From an uncultured Bacteroidales bacterium (GTDB lineage: Bacteria; Bacteroidota; Bacteroidia; Bacteroidales; P3), in assembly GCA_937884485.1 (NCBI GenBank), contig CALGCG010000134.1, positions 1 to 36,204 of the forward strand: 36,204 nt of DNA, written 5' to 3'. Each line of letters begins with the position of its first letter. Position 1 is the first letter of the stretch. The notes beneath the pieces were generated by a model. That model searched no databases, had not been told where the DNA came from, and saw only the letters and a list, made by a program, of their open reading frames with translations. Position numbers and translations under genes: made by a program. Shown in pieces: positions 7,613 to 16,655 of the stretch.

Positions 7613-8857
7613 CTAATCCGTGCAGCTGCTGCTGGGGCTCCAGTGGGCCGGCAGGCGGTAGCGCGTGGTGTTGTGGCCGAAGTTGTAGATATAGCCAATA
7701 GTGATGGAAGGTAGGCCCACCCATAGAATATCGTAGCTTAAGATGCCCGGCAGTGGCCCAGGTTCGCCTGGACCACCAGCAATGCGCGGCGGAACCATCG
7801 TGTACTTGAAGTCGGCATAAAGGTCGCTGCGGCGCCCCACATAGTAGCGTAACATGACGCCGAAATCGGCAGCCATATCGAAACGCACATCGTCATAACG
7901 CCACACCAGACCGGCACCGAGGTAGGGCAAGACGTTGAGCTTCTTGCCGCGTGTGAACTTGATGGCATGCGTCAGATTGGCCATGACATCGGCATGGAGA
8001 GTTGAGAAGGTGTAGCCCTTGCCTGGCTCGTCGTTGACGGTGTCGTAGCGCTCGTGAGCCGTGAGGCCTCCCAGCTGGAAACGAATGGTCCAGAAATTGC
8101 TGTAGTTGCGGCCAAACATGATTTCCGGCGCTGCGCCATACATACCAAGCTTGTCGATATGCTCAAACGTGAAAGAAGAGAAATTGGGGCCAACGCCGGC
8201 GCCAAAGAACCAGTCTTCCATCACATCGCGCGACTCATGCTCGGTGCGGCGACGGAAAGGCCCTTCGGTGAACTGGTGGGAGAAACCCAAAAGGAAGGAA
8301 TGAAGGTAGACATCTCCGCGGCTGCCATCGAAAGCCTCGGGGAAAAGGTTGCATTTATACTCCAAAAAGGCATCCCATCGCGGGGTGATGGCAAAGTTGA
8401 GCTGACCACCAAGCATTGCCTGGAAATCGTGGTCAGTACGATGGCCATTGTTGCCCCCCTGAAACACAACGCCTAATCCCAACATGGGATAGAATTTAAG
8501 ACGCCAATTGCGGATGCGGAAGAAGGTGGAGGTAAAATCCCACAGGAACTCGGCACTGCCGAGTGCAAACTGTGCAGTGAAGGGGTTTGACGTCGAAGCG
8601 TTGGGTACCGTCATAAAGTCGAAACTCACACGGAAAGCCAGAGGGCTGACAATCCATTTGCCAACAGAAATGCCGCCAGAGAAACCCGTGGGATTATCGT
8701 TGAGACGATTGCTGTACATGCTCATACCCCCTTTGAGGGAAAGGAACATGTTGTCGCCGAAACGCTCGCCGGGCTGTGCCTGCACCTTGGTGACGGCAGG
8801 GACCTGCAAGGCGGCAAACAGCGCCACACAAACCAATATTTTACTGATTCTATTCAT
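7613..8857 (-). CDS. Outer-membrane beta-barrel protein, paralog 1
   Basis: About 414 residues from the ATG at 8857 (MNRISKILVC...). This start gives a clean signal peptide ending near VQAQ, so it is preferred over an in-frame start further upstream at 8881. The rest is alternating hydrophobic/aromatic strands typical of outer-membrane beta-barrels. It aligns along its length with the next gene: GGISVGKW pairs with GGLYFGRW, the stretch DHDFQAMLG is shared, EIMFGRNYS occurs in both, and the C-termini match (YIYNFGHNTTRYRLP and YIHNFGHSTTRYRMP). The two genes are 26 bases apart and probably form one transcript. The exact function is not recognised. Confidence 0.75.
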   Translation of the reverse strand: MNRISKILVCVALFAALQVPAVTKVQAQPGERFGDNMFLSLKGGMSMYSNRLNDNPTGFSGGISVGKWIVSPLAFRVSFDFMTVPNASTSNPFTAQFALGSAEFLWDFTSTFFRIRNWRLKFYPMLGLGVVFQGGNNGHRTDHDFQAMLGGQLNFAITPRWDAFLEYKCNLFPEAFDGSRGDVYLHSFLLGFSHQFTEGPFRRRTEHESRDVMEDWFFGAGVGPNFSSFTFEHIDKLGMYGAAPEIMFGRNYSNFWTIRFQLGGLTAHERYDTVNDEPGKGYTFSTLHADVMANLTHAIKFTRGKKLNVLPYLGAGLVWRYDDVRFDMAADFGVMLRYYVGRRSDLYADFKYTMVPPRIAGGPGEPGPLPGILSYDILWVGLPSITIGYIYNFGHNTTRYRLPAHWSPSSSCTD

Positions 8858-8883
8858 AAACGACTTTTTGACGTGACACATTT

Positions 8884-10131
8884 TTAATTAATGGTACTGT
8901 TGACAGGCATACGGTAGCGTGTGGTGGAATGGCCGAAGTTGTGTATATAGCCGAAGGTAAGCATGGGATAGCCGACGCCAAAGATGCTGCCGCTGGGGCC
9001 AGTCTCACCTGCCACTCGCGGCGGGACGATGATGTATTTGAGGTCGATATAGAAGTCGCCCATATTGTCGATATAGCGACGGGCCATGAATCCCGCATCG
9101 GCGCCAACGGTGAAGACCGGTTTGGCCTGGTAGCGCCATACGGGGCCTGCGCCGAGATAGGGCAGGAAGTTCCACTTCACACCGCGGCCGAAACCTGCAA
9201 GATGGGAGAGGTTGACCATAAAGTCGGTATGCAACAGGTTGAAGGCATACCACCTGCCCGGGTGCAACTCGTCAACAAACGCCGTGCCCGCCTCGTTGGG
9301 CGTGGGGACCATGTGCGCACGTTCGCGGGCAAAGAAGCCCGACAGCTCAAAACGTATAGTCCACACATCGCTGTAGTTGCGGCCGAACATAATTTCGGGA
9401 GTGAAATTGTAGAGTCGGGCATCGAAATTGCCGACATACTCAAACTCGAATGAGGAGAAGCTCACACCTGCGCCAAAACCCACAAACCAGTCCTCACTGG
9501 TGTTGCGCGACTCATAGGTGGTGCGACGATGGTAGGGGTCGTCAGACATACGATGGGTGACACCAAGGGTGATATTGTGCATAAAGTTGTCGTAACGACT
9601 ACCGTCAAAAGACTGAGGAAGGAAGAAGCACTTATATTCCAAAAAGGCATCCCACTTAGCCCCGATACGGACAGGCAGGTTGAAACCCAACATAGCCTGA
9701 AAATCGTGGTCGGCCTTGTGGGTCACACCGTCGACTTCAAATTCAGGCCTGTAGGCCAAACCAAGTCCTATGAGAGGGTAAACGGGAATGGGTGCGAGGA
9801 AGTTTTTGTTGTAGACATGGAAGAATGTTGCATTGATATCCCACATGAATTCGGCACTTCCAAAAAGGAAGAGGGCGCTACCAGAAGCATCGCCATGCAG
9901 GTGGCTGGGGACCATATTGGCATCAACGGCCAGACGGAAAGCCAACGGCTTCATAAGCCAACGGCCGAAGTAAAGGCCACCGGAAGGGAGCCCCAATTGA
10001 CTCTCGCCAGAATGCTGATAGAAGGTGGCACCAGCATTCAGCGACCAAAAAAAAGTATTTTCTGCCGCCGGCTGGGCCTTGACACCAAGCGCAACGCCTA
10101 CCAACAAGAGTGACAACAACAACTTCTTCAT
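8884..10131 (-). CDS. Outer-membrane beta-barrel protein, paralog 2
   Basis: 415 residues starting MKKLLLSLLLVGVALGVKAQ, a clear signal peptide. It is the tandem paralog of the 7613-8857 product, with shared EYKCFFLPQSFDGSRYD / EYKCNLFPEAFDGSRGD and DPYHRRTTYESRN / GPFRRRTEHESRD stretches. In both proteins the conserved blocks lie at the predicted strand ends and the divergent segments between them look like surface loops. It lies 79 bases downstream of trigger factor on the same strand and may be read from the tig transcript, since no good separate promoter is visible in the short gap. Confidence 0.75.
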   Translation of the reverse strand: MKKLLLSLLLVGVALGVKAQPAAENTFFWSLNAGATFYQHSGESQLGLPSGGLYFGRWLMKPLAFRLAVDANMVPSHLHGDASGSALFLFGSAEFMWDINATFFHVYNKNFLAPIPVYPLIGLGLAYRPEFEVDGVTHKADHDFQAMLGFNLPVRIGAKWDAFLEYKCFFLPQSFDGSRYDNFMHNITLGVTHRMSDDPYHRRTTYESRNTSEDWFVGFGAGVSFSSFEFEYVGNFDARLYNFTPEIMFGRNYSDVWTIRFELSGFFARERAHMVPTPNEAGTAFVDELHPGRWYAFNLLHTDFMVNLSHLAGFGRGVKWNFLPYLGAGPVWRYQAKPVFTVGADAGFMARRYIDNMGDFYIDLKYIIVPPRVAGETGPSGSIFGVGYPMLTFGYIHNFGHSTTRYRMPVNSTIN

Positions 10132-10210
10132 ACAAATGTCTATTTAGCGCCACCGGTCGGCAATCAGGCCTTGACCTCCCGACTACCGACTGCTGGCGAC
10201 AGATTACTTT

Positions 10211-11569
10211 TTACTGTTCTTTGGCTCGTTCGGCGAACTCCTTGGCGGAAACCTTCTCGACCTCGGGTTTGACCTGGTCTTTGAAGAGTTTGCTGAGGTT
10301 GTCGGCATAGAGACGGTCAACGACCTGGCCAATGTTCTTCCGGTCTGCAGCGATACTGCGTGCAGCTTTCTCAAGACGATCTTCGGCCTGTTCCTTGGTT
10401 TCACCCTCGACGGGACGGTCGTTGCGACGGAGGATATCCTTGATGTAGTCGACAATCTGATTGTTGGTGGGTTCGACAGGACTGATTTCCTCCAACTTGG
10501 ACTCGATGAGTTCCCATTTCAGCGAGGGGACATACTTGTCGTTCCAGTCGGCTTCGATCTTCTCGGGCGTCATATCCTTGTCACCGCGAGTGGCAAACCA
10601 ACGCTTGAGGAAATTCTCAGGCAGGGGGGCGGAGAACTGGTCAAGGAGGGCCTTACGCACCTGATTGACGAAAAGATAGTCGCTCTGCTCGGCATTGGCT
10701 TTTTCGATTTCCTTCTGGAGGAGTTTGCGGAAAGCAGCCTCATCCTTCACCGTCTGGCCAGGGAAGACCATCTGGAAGAGCTCATCATTGATTTCATGGG
10801 GAATGATGCGGGAGATACCGGAAAGGGTAAGTTCGACATCGGCCTTGAATTTTTTGGCGGCGGCAGTGTCGAGATGGAGGGCTCGCTCGATATCGGCAGT
10901 GGGGAAAGCCTTGGCCATGTTGAAAACAATCTTGTCTTCAGCTTTCTTGCCCTCAAAGAGAGGCATCAGCTCAGCATCCTTGAGGTTGAGCAGGTTGAGG
11001 GAGACGAATGTATCGACGCCACCCTCTTTGGGAGCACCGCTCTTGTCGAGTTCGACGAGTTTACCATACATGATATCGCCGGCGGCAACAGTCTCGGGAG
11101 TCTCGAATTTACCATAACGGTTGACAACGTTGTTCAGCTCACTGTCAACGTCTTTAGCCGTAACTTTCAACTGATTGTATTTGACAGCTACTTTGTCCCA
11201 TTCAATGTTGAACTCGGGGGCAATAGCAATGTCAAAATAGAACGAGAAAGAAGTGCCTTTGGCAAAGTCGACCTCGCCGGTCTTCTCGTCGTTAGACATA
11301 GGCATGCCGAGGATATGGAGCTTCTCGTCATCAATATACTTGAAAAGGGAGGTGTTGAGGGTGTTCTGCACAGCATCGCCAACGATGGCGGGTTTGTACA
11401 TCCTCTCAATGAGCCCCTTGGGGGCCATACCCTTACGGAAGCCAGGGATGGTGGCTTTGTGCTGATAATCCTTCAGCTGTTTGTTTACATTTTCAATGTA
11501 GTCGTTTTCCTCAATATCAACCTTGATACAGAGTTCCAAATCACTTAATTTCTCTCTTGTGATGTTCAT
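10211..11569 (-). CDS. tig: Trigger factor, ribosome-associated chaperone
   Basis: 452 residues, about the usual length. The N-terminal ribosome-binding domain carries the signature loop GFRKGMAPKGLIERMYK near residues 43-59, which docks trigger factor on ribosomal protein uL23 beside the exit tunnel. A central region around 150-240 occupies the place of the FKBP-type PPIase domain and is divergent (GDIMYGKLVELDKSG). The C-terminal helical arms (about 260-430) follow, with repeated charged helices. It folds nascent chains in the cytoplasm. The gene has its own spacer upstream with a weak TAATTTTG promoter element. Downstream are the two beta-barrel paralogs. Confidence 0.9.
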   Translation of the reverse strand: MNITREKLSDLELCIKVDIEENDYIENVNKQLKDYQHKATIPGFRKGMAPKGLIERMYKPAIVGDAVQNTLNTSLFKYIDDEKLHILGMPMSNDEKTGEVDFAKGTSFSFYFDIAIAPEFNIEWDKVAVKYNQLKVTAKDVDSELNNVVNRYGKFETPETVAAGDIMYGKLVELDKSGAPKEGGVDTFVSLNLLNLKDAELMPLFEGKKAEDKIVFNMAKAFPTADIERALHLDTAAAKKFKADVELTLSGISRIIPHEINDELFQMVFPGQTVKDEAAFRKLLQKEIEKANAEQSDYLFVNQVRKALLDQFSAPLPENFLKRWFATRGDKDMTPEKIEADWNDKYVPSLKWELIESKLEEISPVEPTNNQIVDYIKDILRRNDRPVEGETKEQAEDRLEKAARSIAADRKNIGQVVDRLYADNLSKLFKDQVKPEVEKVSAKEFAERAKEQ

Positions 11570-11621
11570 CTGATTATTTATTTTATTGATTTTTAGTCTT
11601 TTTATATTTTTAATAAAAATG

Positions 11622-11629
11622 CAAAATTA
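11622..11629 (-). promoter_or_regulatory. Possible -7 element ahead of tig
   Basis: TAATTTTG on the minus strand, 53 bases ahead of the tig ATG, fits TAnnTTTG. No TTTG is found at the expected -33 distance, so support is weak. Confidence 0.3.
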
Positions 11630-11706
11630 CATAAAATAATTGAATTCTGGGATATAATTTTACATTATTATATATTTTTAATTACCTTTAAATTATAAAC
11701 ATTTAA

Positions 11707-12723
11707 TTAATAGAATCCTACGTTAAGATTGGCAAGCAGATCGAGCAATCCGCGGCCTGGCGTCACATCTGCCTTTGCAGGCATACGGGTATACAGATGC
11801 GTGCGGCGTGCAGCGAAAACGCCTACGCCGCCATGAATATTGTTGTAGAGTTCTGTAGCCTGAGAGACATCGCCAACCATGGACGCAGTGTTTAAATAAA
11901 CGTTAAAATCTTCAGTGCAACATGTAAGGTACATATCGACACGAGGAACAAAGAATTTACGGGTAGAGTCGTCTTTAAAATAATTTTTGACCTGACTAAG
12001 AAACAAATCTCGAGGATAATCGACCTCGGTATATTTACCCGATGTCTTGGGACACATGAAATCAGCATGGTAGACCACACTGTCAGCTTTCTTGTAATAA
12101 AAACGGACGAACGGCTGGTAAAGGCGGGCATTCTCAAGGGAATTCCACTTGATGTGACAGCCAAGCAAGCCACTGCCAATGGGATCATAAAAACAAAAAC
12201 CATTGCCGATAGTGTCGCCAGTAAGAGGGCTGACCGTGTAACTGGGTTGTGTGATGACTTTTTCTGAGTTCTTCTTGATAAGTGAAATCGGGTCTGAAAC
12301 GGCAAGAATGGTATTATCGGCGGAGTTCCTTACCGAAAGTACATAAGAATAATTTTCTTTCAGACGGTTTTTAGTTGGGGAAAAATATAGAGGTTGCGCC
12401 GAACTGGCAAAAGCGCCAGTGTCATGATCCCGTGTGGTATAGCTAAACGACATGGAGTCCTTCAGAGAGCCATTCTCATAAGCGAGAAGCGACACCGTAA
12501 TGGCACCTTGAGGGTAATTAATTGAGTCAGTATTCTGTCCGAACTCATAGATATTACCCTCGGATAGATAGCATCGCTGCACACGCACCCAGGTAGTGTC
12601 GTCGTCCTGGTCCAAGAGACAATAGACCACGGGAACATTCTTCCAACTGGCGTTGGGTGAAAACTCAACTTCACAGGCTGTAAACAACAAGAATATCGGT
12701 ATGAGATAGAACAATTTTCGCAT
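11707..12723 (-). CDS. Putative lipoprotein, DUF4249-like
   Basis: 338 residues with a lipoprotein signal (MRKLFYLIPIFLLFTACEVEF): the cysteine at 17 follows LFTA, a usable lipobox. After a short spacer comes VPVVYCLLDQDDDTTWVRVQR, resembling the first strands of Bacteroidetes DUF4249 lipoproteins. The family call is tentative and rests on this segment and the beta-rich composition. It begins 1 base after the stop of the GH2 gene, so translation is almost certainly coupled. The protein should be anchored in the outer or inner membrane and exposed to the periplasm or surface. Its codon use is less GC-rich than the GH2 gene upstream. Confidence 0.6.
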   Translation of the reverse strand: MRKLFYLIPIFLLFTACEVEFSPNASWKNVPVVYCLLDQDDDTTWVRVQRCYLSEGNIYEFGQNTDSINYPQGAITVSLLAYENGSLKDSMSFSYTTRDHDTGAFASSAQPLYFSPTKNRLKENYSYVLSVRNSADNTILAVSDPISLIKKNSEKVITQPSYTVSPLTGDTIGNGFCFYDPIGSGLLGCHIKWNSLENARLYQPFVRFYYKKADSVVYHADFMCPKTSGKYTEVDYPRDLFLSQVKNYFKDDSTRKFFVPRVDMYLTCCTEDFNVYLNTASMVGDVSQATELYNNIHGGVGVFAARRTHLYTRMPAKADVTPGRGLLDLLANLNVGFY

Positions 12724-12724
12724 A

Positions 12725-15700
12725 TCAATGTGTTTTTGTTTCCAATGATGAATGGGTGGCTTCGCTGACTTCTATTTCGTCCATCATGAGCCATGGCTTG
12801 AGTCCCTTGGCACGGTGCCACTCAGGGATGGTGCCGATAGACTGTGCGTCGATTTTCAGCATGCTAACGCCGTTCCTGTCAACAGAGACACGGACTTCGA
12901 CCACACGGGGCTCGCTTGCCTCTTCCGAGGCTGCCTCGATAGGCACGGACACCTGGAGGGTGTCGACGAAGGAGGTGCCGTCGGTCGAGAGGGCAACCGA
13001 GAGCTGACGGGGGGCAAAAGCCCACATCTCGGGCGAATGGGCGAAACGGAGGGTGATGAATTCAATATCAATGGGCTTGGCCAACCGAACGGTGGACACA
13101 ATGCCGTCGCCAGAGAATCCCAGCCATCCCTGCGAGAGGTCGTCGACGGTACCCTTCTCGCCGTCGAAAAGGACAGAGTCGGTGCCCACATTGAAGGGGG
13201 TGTTGGGTTTGCGAGAGAAGGTGGTGGAGACAATGTAGTCGTAGTTGAACTTGCGAGTGGCGATGAACGAGGGCGGCATATCCTTGGCAAAGGCACAAGC
13301 CTTGACCACGGTGGTAACATTGATGACGAACGGTGCCGTGTAGCGAGGCGACTCTTGGGTGGGGTCGCTGCCGTCGAGGGTGTAGCGTATCTCGCTGCCG
13401 GGCTGGCTGGTGATGGTTACCTTCAAAGGCTGCGAGAAACGTGTCTCCGAGCCGCTGATGACAGGAGGCTCAAGCATGCCTGCCGTCATACGCGGGAAGC
13501 TGATGCCGTAGCAACTGGCAGGATCCGCCTGGCTGTAAGGACGCAGGTGAATACGGAAGGTGGTGTTGTTCCGGGGATATATCCTGAGGTGAACGCCGTT
13601 GTCCTGCATGTCGAATTGTTCGCCGAGCACTTCAACAAAGAGCCCTTCCCCTCCCTTGTGGATGGCACACCAGCGGACGTGTTTGCGCTCTACGATGCCG
13701 CCGTCGACCTTGGTGGCGTGGGAATAGGTCCCCACCTGAGACGAATTGCGATTGGAGAAAACCACCTCACGGTCAGGACCGAACCAAGTGATGCTGTCGT
13801 AGGCGTTAGCGTCCAGAACAACCACCGGCTGCAAACGATCCGCCGCAACGCTCTCGCCGGGCGAAACGGTATAGTCCACCACAACATCACCCGTGCTGAA
13901 ACGGGTATAGGTGGTGCGCACATCGCAGAGAGTGTTGCCCCCCGGCACGGCGTATTTCCACATATCGTCGATGCAAAGGGTACGCTCGTCGGGACGACGG
14001 ACAATGCTGCCGACGCGATTCCCTGTGGCGTTCATAAAGTCGGCAAAATACAAATCGCAGGACAACATGGCACTGTCCTGAATGGGGTCGCCGTTGTTCA
14101 CCAAGGGTCTGGAAGGCGCCGGCTGCGACAGAGCGAACTCCACGGTGCCCAGGATCGGGTCCTCGGCATACTGGCGGGACTGGGCGCCGTTGCGGCGCAC
14201 CACCAGATTGAAACGCACGAAGAGTTCCTCTCCGGGTTGCATCTCCACGGGCGGTATGCCCACTTTCACCGATTCCACCCCTCCCCCATCGATGGCCACA
14301 GGCAGGTCGCCGGCCGTGATGTTGGGGCGGAGGTTGGTAAATATAGTATATTCTAATATATAGCCGCTGAAATTGACGAAATCGTTCCGGTTGTACACCA
14401 GGAACTCGGCATCGTCGATGGTGGTCTTGCTCAGCTGCACGTCGAAGGGGCAGAAGAGGTTCTTCAGGTCGGAGGCTTTGGCGCCCCCGAGGGGCCACAC
14501 ATCGACAAAGCCGCCCTGCAGGTTGCGCCGGCCCTCCACCAAGGCCCACAGCCCTTCAAGGTCGGCGAAGTTCTCGCTGCCCACGGCGCTGAGCATCAGG
14601 AACGGGCGGTCGCCGGTCTTCTCCAACGACTGGCGCAGGCCCTTCTCCACGGGGTTCATCAAAGCAATGATGTCGGTATTCTCCGAAAAATCGGCACCGG
14701 CAAAAACGACAGGACGCGTCTTGTCCAGGTATTTCAAACGCTTGTATGCCGCCGACATGCAGACGCCGTTGTCGCGGCTTTCGCCCAGCGACCAGGCGAT
14801 AATCGACGGATGGTTCTTGTATTTGCCGTAAAGGTTCTCCACCCGGCGCTCAAACAAGGGCAGGAAGTCCTTGTCGGTGGCCACGGCTTGCTGCTGTGTG
14901 GATGCCGGCAACAGGTTGGCATCGCAGACCACATAGAGACCCAACTCGTCGCAGAGCTGGTAGAAACAGGGGTCCATCGGCGAATATTTGGCCGTGCGCA
15001 CGGCATTGATGTTGAGTTTCTTCATCGCCAGAAGGTCCTGCCTCATGCGGTCGCGGGCAACCTGACCTTCTGTGTGTTTGGTTCCATAGGTGACACCCTT
15101 GATGGTCACCGGCTTGCCGTTCAGTTGCAGCACCCCGTCCTTCACCTCCACGCGGCGGAAACCCACGCGGGTGCCCACCACCTCTTCTTCCTCCATCTCC
15201 TCGTTGCGCAGACGCACAACAATGGTATACAGCCTCGGCGTCTCAGCCGTCCACGGCTCCACGTTGCTCCATGTGCGGCTGAGGTCGACGGTGGCCGTGG
15301 TGCTCTTGTCGAAGACCACCCAGCGTCCCATACGGTCGAAAGTGTGGCCTTTAGGGTCCCACACCTCGACCTCAACGTAGTATTTTCCTTTCTTTTTGCT
15401 ATTGAAAACATTGATATCCAACGACAACGTACCCGACTGCAACGCAGCGTCGTAGTCCGCTGCCACCGTCAGGTCGTCTACATTCGGGTCGCCCTTGAAC
15501 AGCAGGTAGGGTCCCCCGTTGAGGCCCTCCATCTGGTCATCGCTCTCAAGCAAAGCCTCTTGCGAATACCTGAGTGTCTCGATGGCTAAAACATTCTTCT
15601 TGCCATACTTTAAATAATCGTTGAGGGCAAACTCATTCCAGTGGCGCGAATCACCAGCGTAGCCTACAGTCTTGCCATTGAGAATAACACGGCATGCACG

Positions 15701-15979
15701 TCCACAACGCATATTAAGCGACACTCGATAATCCCTCCAGAACTTCTCCACCTCCACCTCACGAGAATAGACAACCGAACTGTCCGTTTTTTTCTGATCC
15801 CAACGTCCCGTGAACTCCATAAAATAAGGAGACTCACGGTAAGCCGATTTTACTATGCCGGATTCGTCGTCATAAGGCTCAACATTGGCGCGAGCCGCAA
15901 TACGGGAACCTTCGTTCTGAGCCTGGACCGATATTATAAAGGGGAAAACAAAAAGCAAAAAAAGACAACAGCGTTTCAT
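12725..15979 (-). CDS. LacZ-type GH2 protein with degenerate active site, plus chitobiase C-terminal-like and discoidin-like domains
   Basis: The ATG at 15979 gives MKRCCLFLLFVFPFIISVQAQ, a clean signal peptide. The frame is open further upstream, to 16045, but those extra residues would spoil it. The 1084-residue protein follows LacZ order: sugar-binding domain, Ig-like domain, TIM barrel (about 290-490), second Ig-like domain, and a beta-galactosidase small-chain domain with WFGPDREVVFSNRNSSQVGTY. A chitobiase-C-like segment (IRYTLDGSDPTQESPRY, about 850-910) and an F5/8C-like segment (about 930-1065) follow. Active-site motifs are altered. The acid/base motif SLGNE is SLGES at about 399. 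The nucleophile motif CEYAHAMGN is replaced by LSAVGSEN at about 462. The ETHG histidine loop is LPAS. It therefore looks like a binding pseudoenzyme, or an enzyme with rewired chemistry. It is coupled to the lipoprotein gene downstream. Confidence 0.8.
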   Translation of the reverse strand: MKRCCLFLLFVFPFIISVQAQNEGSRIAARANVEPYDDESGIVKSAYRESPYFMEFTGRWDQKKTDSSVVYSREVEVEKFWRDYRVSLNMRCGRACRVILNGKTVGYAGDSRHWNEFALNDYLKYGKKNVLAIETLRYSQEALLESDDQMEGLNGGPYLLFKGDPNVDDLTVAADYDAALQSGTLSLDINVFNSKKKGKYYVEVEVWDPKGHTFDRMGRWVVFDKSTTATVDLSRTWSNVEPWTAETPRLYTIVVRLRNEEMEEEEVVGTRVGFRRVEVKDGVLQLNGKPVTIKGVTYGTKHTEGQVARDRMRQDLLAMKKLNINAVRTAKYSPMDPCFYQLCDELGLYVVCDANLLPASTQQQAVATDKDFLPLFERRVENLYGKYKNHPSIIAWSLGESRDNGVCMSAAYKRLKYLDKTRPVVFAGADFSENTDIIALMNPVEKGLRQSLEKTGDRPFLMLSAVGSENFADLEGLWALVEGRRNLQGGFVDVWPLGGAKASDLKNLFCPFDVQLSKTTIDDAEFLVYNRNDFVNFSGYILEYTIFTNLRPNITAGDLPVAIDGGGVESVKVGIPPVEMQPGEELFVRFNLVVRRNGAQSRQYAEDPILGTVEFALSQPAPSRPLVNNGDPIQDSAMLSCDLYFADFMNATGNRVGSIVRRPDERTLCIDDMWKYAVPGGNTLCDVRTTYTRFSTGDVVVDYTVSPGESVAADRLQPVVVLDANAYDSITWFGPDREVVFSNRNSSQVGTYSHATKVDGGIVERKHVRWCAIHKGGEGLFVEVLGEQFDMQDNGVHLRIYPRNNTTFRIHLRPYSQADPASCYGISFPRMTAGMLEPPVISGSETRFSQPLKVTITSQPGSEIRYTLDGSDPTQESPRYTAPFVINVTTVVKACAFAKDMPPSFIATRKFNYDYIVSTTFSRKPNTPFNVGTDSVLFDGEKGTVDDLSQGWLGFSGDGIVSTVRLAKPIDIEFITLRFAHSPEMWAFAPRQLSVALSTDGTSFVDTLQVSVPIEAASEEASEPRVVEVRVSVDRNGVSMLKIDAQSIGTIPEWHRAKGLKPWLMMDEIEVSEATHSSLETKTH

Positions 15980-16050
15980 TACCGATGTAAAAATATGTTC
16001 CATTCTCAGTTTGAACTCTTTTCTTTGCTCATCCCCCATCGTCACAGTTT

Positions 16051-16650
16051 TTAGTTGCCAAAGTATAGCGATATACCGCCACCTATCAAATGGAGCACAA
16101 CGGTCTCATTGAGCAGGGGGGTGTTGGCCAGGTCATAACGTATTACATGATTCGACTGCAATAGTTTATATCCCAAATGCGCACCCAAAGCGAACGAGCG
16201 ATTGATAGCAAAACGACCGCCGAACTCAAGACCAAGATACAAACCGCCCTCATCAATCTTTGTCACTGGCGGTTCCGAAGATGCACCCACTGGAAGCGAA
16301 TAACCCACTTGCAACACCGCATAAGGCGTCAGGCGATCACGAGTGAAATGACTGCGCAACTCAACAAAAAGAGGCATTTGGGTAAACGCTCCCGTAGGAT
16401 CAGCCAAATAGGCAAAACCCAGTCCTACAGCTGCCTCTTTGCGGAATTGAAATCCGCCGGAGAATGAGGGCATAAAGCCCGACACAGTATCGGCAATACC
16501 TTGTTCGTTGGGAGAACGATTGATATTGAAAACATAAGAACCGTCACCGACAAAGTAAATGCCGCGCCAACGGAACTCAATATGACGCTGAGCCGCTGCT
16601 GTGCCACAAAGGCACAGCAGCGCGACAGCAGCAATGATATTTTTTTTCAT
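16051..16650 (-). CDS. Small outer-membrane beta-barrel protein
   Basis: 199 residues. The ATG at 16650 (MKKNIIAAVALLCLCGTAAAQ) gives a clear signal peptide. A TTG three codons upstream is possible but unnecessary. The mature part has eight or so amphipathic strands with aromatic girdles (FYFV, FGGRFAINRSFALGAHLGY), as in OmpA-like or OMP_b-brl small porins, and ends in a strand with LYFGN. It starts 5 bases after the stop of the CoA-transferase gene, so it belongs to the same transcript as kamD-kamE. Why a beta-barrel is coupled to a lysine fermentation segment is not clear; it could be read-through of convenience. Confidence 0.65.
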   Translation of the reverse strand: MKKNIIAAVALLCLCGTAAAQRHIEFRWRGIYFVGDGSYVFNINRSPNEQGIADTVSGFMPSFSGGFQFRKEAAVGLGFAYLADPTGAFTQMPLFVELRSHFTRDRLTPYAVLQVGYSLPVGASSEPPVTKIDEGGLYLGLEFGGRFAINRSFALGAHLGYKLLQSNHVIRYDLANTPLLNETVVLHLIGGGISLYFGN

Positions 16651-16655
16651 AGAAT

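Noticed and set aside
12752..14356. 534-residue plus-strand ORF
   Set aside because: Antisense to the GH2-like gene, which has homology across its whole length.
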